Positions 19,021 through 20,649 of a stretch of DNA of 20,649 nt are shown here, in pieces. Source of the DNA: a virus; the IMG/VR virus record IMGVR_UViG_3300046557_000515, positions 1-20,649 of that record; one strand, written 5' to 3'. Within the stretch, counting starts at the first letter, position 1, and each line of letters opens with the position of its first letter. The position numbers were made by a program, and so were the translations under genes. Below the pieces are notes generated by a model, which did not search any database, was not told the DNA's origin, and worked only from the letters and a program-made list of their open reading frames with translations.

Positions 19021-19314
19021 ATGCCCACCGACCGCGGCGAGCTCACCAGCTACAAGTTCCGGCAGATGCGCGCCCGCATCCTCGCCGCATCCGACGTGTG
19101 CATCGTCTGCGGCCACGGTGCGGCCGATGCCGTCGACCACATCCACCCCGTCAGCAAGGGCGGCGCACGCCTCGACCCCGACAACCTCGCACCCATCCAC
19201 GGCGTGAACGGCTGTCCGGTCTGCCTGCGCAAGTGCAACAGCGAGAAGGGTGCCCGCTCACTCGCCGAGGTGGTGCAGCTGGTCACCTCGGTCGACTGGT
19301 TCGCCGGGCCCTAG
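19021..19314 (+). CDS. HNH endonuclease
   Basis: A 97-residue HNH nuclease. ATG 19021 is preceded by GGGGGGTGAGC (a close match to the ribosome site). Landmarks: CIVCGHG (first Cys pair), DAVDHIHPVSKGGARLDPDNLAPIHG (the D-H-I-H core and D-N-L), GCPVCLRKCNSEKG (second Cys pair and CN-x-x-K). This is a complete ββα-metal module. HNH proteins near terminase are part of the packaging machinery of many cos-type siphophages (HK97-like), where they assist terminase cleavage; the position here, about 1 kb before the terminase genes, fits that role. Confidence 0.9.
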   Translation: MPTDRGELTSYKFRQMRARILAASDVCIVCGHGAADAVDHIHPVSKGGARLDPDNLAPIHGVNGCPVCLRKCNSEKGARSLAEVVQLVTSVDWFAGP

Positions 19315-19338
19315 GCTCAGCACCGAGAGGAGCCCGGG

Positions 19339-19686
19339 ATGGATGAACTGGCGCGGTGGATCGGCGAGCAGCTCGACGCGGATGCCGCGATGGTCGAGCA
19401 GAACAGAGACGGGCGCGGACTGTCCGAAGGGTTCCCGGACTATCGGACCTACTCGGACGAGGACACCGCGGCAGCCGACGAGTACATCGAGCACTTCGGC
19501 CCGGCTCGGATGCTGCGCGAGATCGAGGCCAAGCGGCAGATCATTGACGAGCACGACACCGAAGCCTGGAAGATCGGGGACCCAGTGCGCGATTGCCAGT
19601 GGACCGAGCGGCCTTGCCGAACGCTGCGCCTGCTCGCCCTGCCCTACACGGACCGGCCCGGCTTCCGCGAGGAGTGGCGGCCGTAG
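19339..19686 (+). CDS. DUF6221-like protein
   Basis: ATG 19339 with GAGAGGAG upstream. The 115-residue product has the usual pattern of this actinobacterial family: MDELARWIGEQLDADAAMVEQ, FGPARMLREIEAKRQIIDEH in the middle, and the strongly conserved-looking end PCRTLRLLALPYTDRPGFREEWRP. Functions of the family are unknown; it is common in Streptomyces and its phages. Confidence 0.75.
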   Translation: MDELARWIGEQLDADAAMVEQNRDGRGLSEGFPDYRTYSDEDTAAADEYIEHFGPARMLREIEAKRQIIDEHDTEAWKIGDPVRDCQWTERPCRTLRLLALPYTDRPGFREEWRP

Positions 19687-19697
19687 GGAGGAACACC

Positions 19698-19925
19698 ATG
19701 ACCAGCACAGGGCAGCCCTGGTCCAACGTCCACGAACTCCAGGTCTTCAACCAGGTAGAGCAGCGACCCACAGACAGCCGATGGGTAGAGACCCAGGCGA
19801 CCGGTCAGGTCCTCGTGCTCTGCAACTGCGGGTACGTCACGGGCTGGATCCCTCGGGATCAGATGCCCGACCGTGCCGAGCTGGTGGCCGCGCACGGCGT
19901 ACCCTTCGCCTCTCTCATGGCCTGA
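19698..19925 (+). CDS. Small unknown protein, 75 aa
   Basis: ATG 19698 with GGGAGG upstream. The product has a polar N-terminus, then beta-like VFNQVEQRPTDSRWVETQATGQVLVLCNCGYVTGWIPRDQ, and a CNCG motif that could be part of a metal site, then a short helix. Last gene before the noncoding packaging-type region. Function unknown. Confidence 0.55.
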   Translation: MTSTGQPWSNVHELQVFNQVEQRPTDSRWVETQATGQVLVLCNCGYVTGWIPRDQMPDRAELVAAHGVPFASLMA

Positions 19926-20116
19926 CCAGGCACACGCTGCCTCATGAAATCGCAGGTCAGAGGCTTAGATCTGGATCGAATCGGATTGATCAAATCCAAA
20001 ATGATCTGAGATCTTCCAAGATTTTTTAGAAATCGGACATTTCGCAACCCCACGCCCAGCTTTTATTTTTCTCCCCCCGGCCCGATTCCGTCGGAACGAT
20101 CTTGGAAGGGGGCGGC
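19926..20116 (+). other. Candidate packaging (cos/pac) region upstream of terminase
   Basis: Noncoding and about 36% GC over 19961-20040, far below the rest of the window. It begins with the 18-base repeat copy 2 (19946-19963), has five GATC between 19968 and 20013, the dyads GGATT-GATCA-AATCC (19983-19997) and ATCTT-CC-AAGAT (20011-20022), a T-run, a ccccccgg block, TTCCG-T-CGGAA (20086-20096), and GATCTTGGAAG (20098-20108), which nearly repeats GATCTTCCAAG (20010-20020). Directly upstream of terS, it is the expected place for terminase binding and cleavage. Confidence 0.5.
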
Positions 20117-20398
20117 ATGGGCCCCGTCGAGAAGGCCGTCCGTGATGACGTCGAGCAGCTCGGCGACCTGGTCGGCGTCGAGCCGTCGCTGTCCGAGATG
20201 GCCTACACCCTGGCCCGGTCGATTGACACCGCGGCGACCGGTGAGTGCCAGACCTGCGGGGAGGCCGTGTCCGGCGCCGACGACGGCCGGACGCTCCCCC
20301 AGTTGAACCGCGAGCTCCGTCAGACGCTCGCCCAGCTCCTGGAGGGACGGGCGCCCGACGATGACGACGACCTCGGAGACCTGGCGTCCCCCGACTGA
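20117..20398 (+). CDS. Terminase small subunit
   Basis: A 93-residue protein likely to recognise phage DNA for packaging. ATG 20117 follows GGAAGGGGGCGGC; TTG 20102 is an alternative start. Sequence landmarks: MGPVEKAVRDDVEQLGDLVG, PSLSEMAYTLARSIDTA, a CQTCG knuckle, and RTLPQLNRELRQTLAQLLEG followed by an acidic tail (DDDDD). The arrangement (N-terminal helices, R-x-L-P-Q-L-N-x-x-L-R-x-T-L-x-x-L) is typical of small terminases of Streptomyces and other actinophages. The 3' end overlaps the large subunit start. Confidence 0.8.
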   Translation: MGPVEKAVRDDVEQLGDLVGVEPSLSEMAYTLARSIDTAATGECQTCGEAVSGADDGRTLPQLNRELRQTLAQLLEGRAPDDDDDLGDLASPD

Positions 20399-20649
20399 TT
20401 TCGCCGAGGACCTCCGGGAGCGGTACGGGCTGGAGTGCCCGCCGCTGTGGGGTACGCCGCGCCATCCGGACCGGCCGTCGCTCGGGCCGAAGCTGTGGAA
20501 GGTCATGGCCAAGCTCGGCGCCCCGCCGATGCCGTGGCAGAAGTACGTCAGTGACGTCGCCCTGGAGATCGACCCGGAGACGGGACTGTTCGCTCACCGC
20601 GAGGTCGGCATCAGCGTCTCGCGGCAGCAGGGCAAGACGGAGCTGTGCC
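20361..20649 (+). CDS. Terminase large subunit (5' end, cut by the window)
   Basis: N-terminal 96 residues of the packaging ATPase/nuclease. ATG 20361 overlaps the terS gene by 38 bases in another frame; GGAGGGA lies some 14 bases upstream, a loose spacing. The sequence contains an adenine-binding MPWQ (W59, Q60) motif, then HREVGISVSRQQGKTEL with the Walker A SRQQGKT (87-93) typical of terminases. The gene is open at the right edge of the window; Walker B and nuclease domains lie beyond. Confidence 0.85.
   Translation, partial: MTTTSETWRPPTDFAEDLRERYGLECPPLWGTPRHPDRPSLGPKLWKVMAKLGAPPMPWQKYVSDVALEIDPETGLFAHREVGISVSRQQGKTELC

Noticed and set aside
19968-20013. GATC cluster as Dam methylation/SeqA-type control
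   Set aside because: Actinobacteria generally lack Dam/SeqA, and no methylase gene is visible in the window. A structural or terminase-binding role is more plausible.

Overview
The window reads as part of a temperate siphophage of Streptomyces or a close actinobacterial relative. Pointers are the very high GC content, frequent GTG starts with GTG/TGA overlaps, and gene types typical of Streptomyces phages: PGRP-type amidase endolysin, large serine integrase, prim-pol plus RecA-like helicase, DUF6907-, DUF6221- and DUF2637-like proteins, HNH and terminase. Assignments rest on motifs and family knowledge; no database search was run.

Layout. 1-3750 (+) is the end of the late region: the 3' end of a tail-type gene, a secreted GH43-like hydrolase, then a lysis cassette (endolysin, holin, a membrane/coiled-coil protein, a membrane-anchored collagen-like protein) closed by a bidirectional terminator. 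3820-5245 (-) is an accessory pair, an XRE-type regulator followed by a CYTH-fold enzyme, with palindromic operator candidates in the divergent promoter region. 5410-6052 (+) holds three overlapping small cysteine-rich genes ending at a strong terminator. 6249-6312 is an attP candidate, followed by the serine integrase (6322-7812, +) and the convergent immunity repressor (7825-8718, -).

8860 onward is the early rightward region: TTGACA promoter, excisionase/Cro-like HTH protein, four small coupled genes, prim-pol, helicase, a candidate replication origin (ten TTCCCA/TGGGAA elements plus a long hairpin, 12520-12700), small genes, SSB, zinc-ribbon and HTH proteins. A block of membrane proteins (16287-18122) follows; its first gene is packed with GGAAC/GTTCC repeats. 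The right end has an HTH protein, small conserved Streptomyces-type genes, an HNH endonuclease, an AT-rich noncoding segment (19926-20116) that looks like a packaging/cos region, the small terminase and the start of the large terminase.

How it fits together. Early genes run directly into terminase while lysis genes lie left of int, so this is the circular or permuted form of the genome, not an integrated prophage. On integration at the proposed attP, the CYTH/XRE/zinc-protein cassette would lie at one prophage end and int/repressor at the other, a usual place for lysogenic cargo. The most unusual signal is the GGAAC tract inside the 16287-17108 gene. The motif is kept in all three reading frames and dictates codon choice, so that gene appears to double as a DNA site for a binding protein, possibly its own membrane-anchored HTH product.
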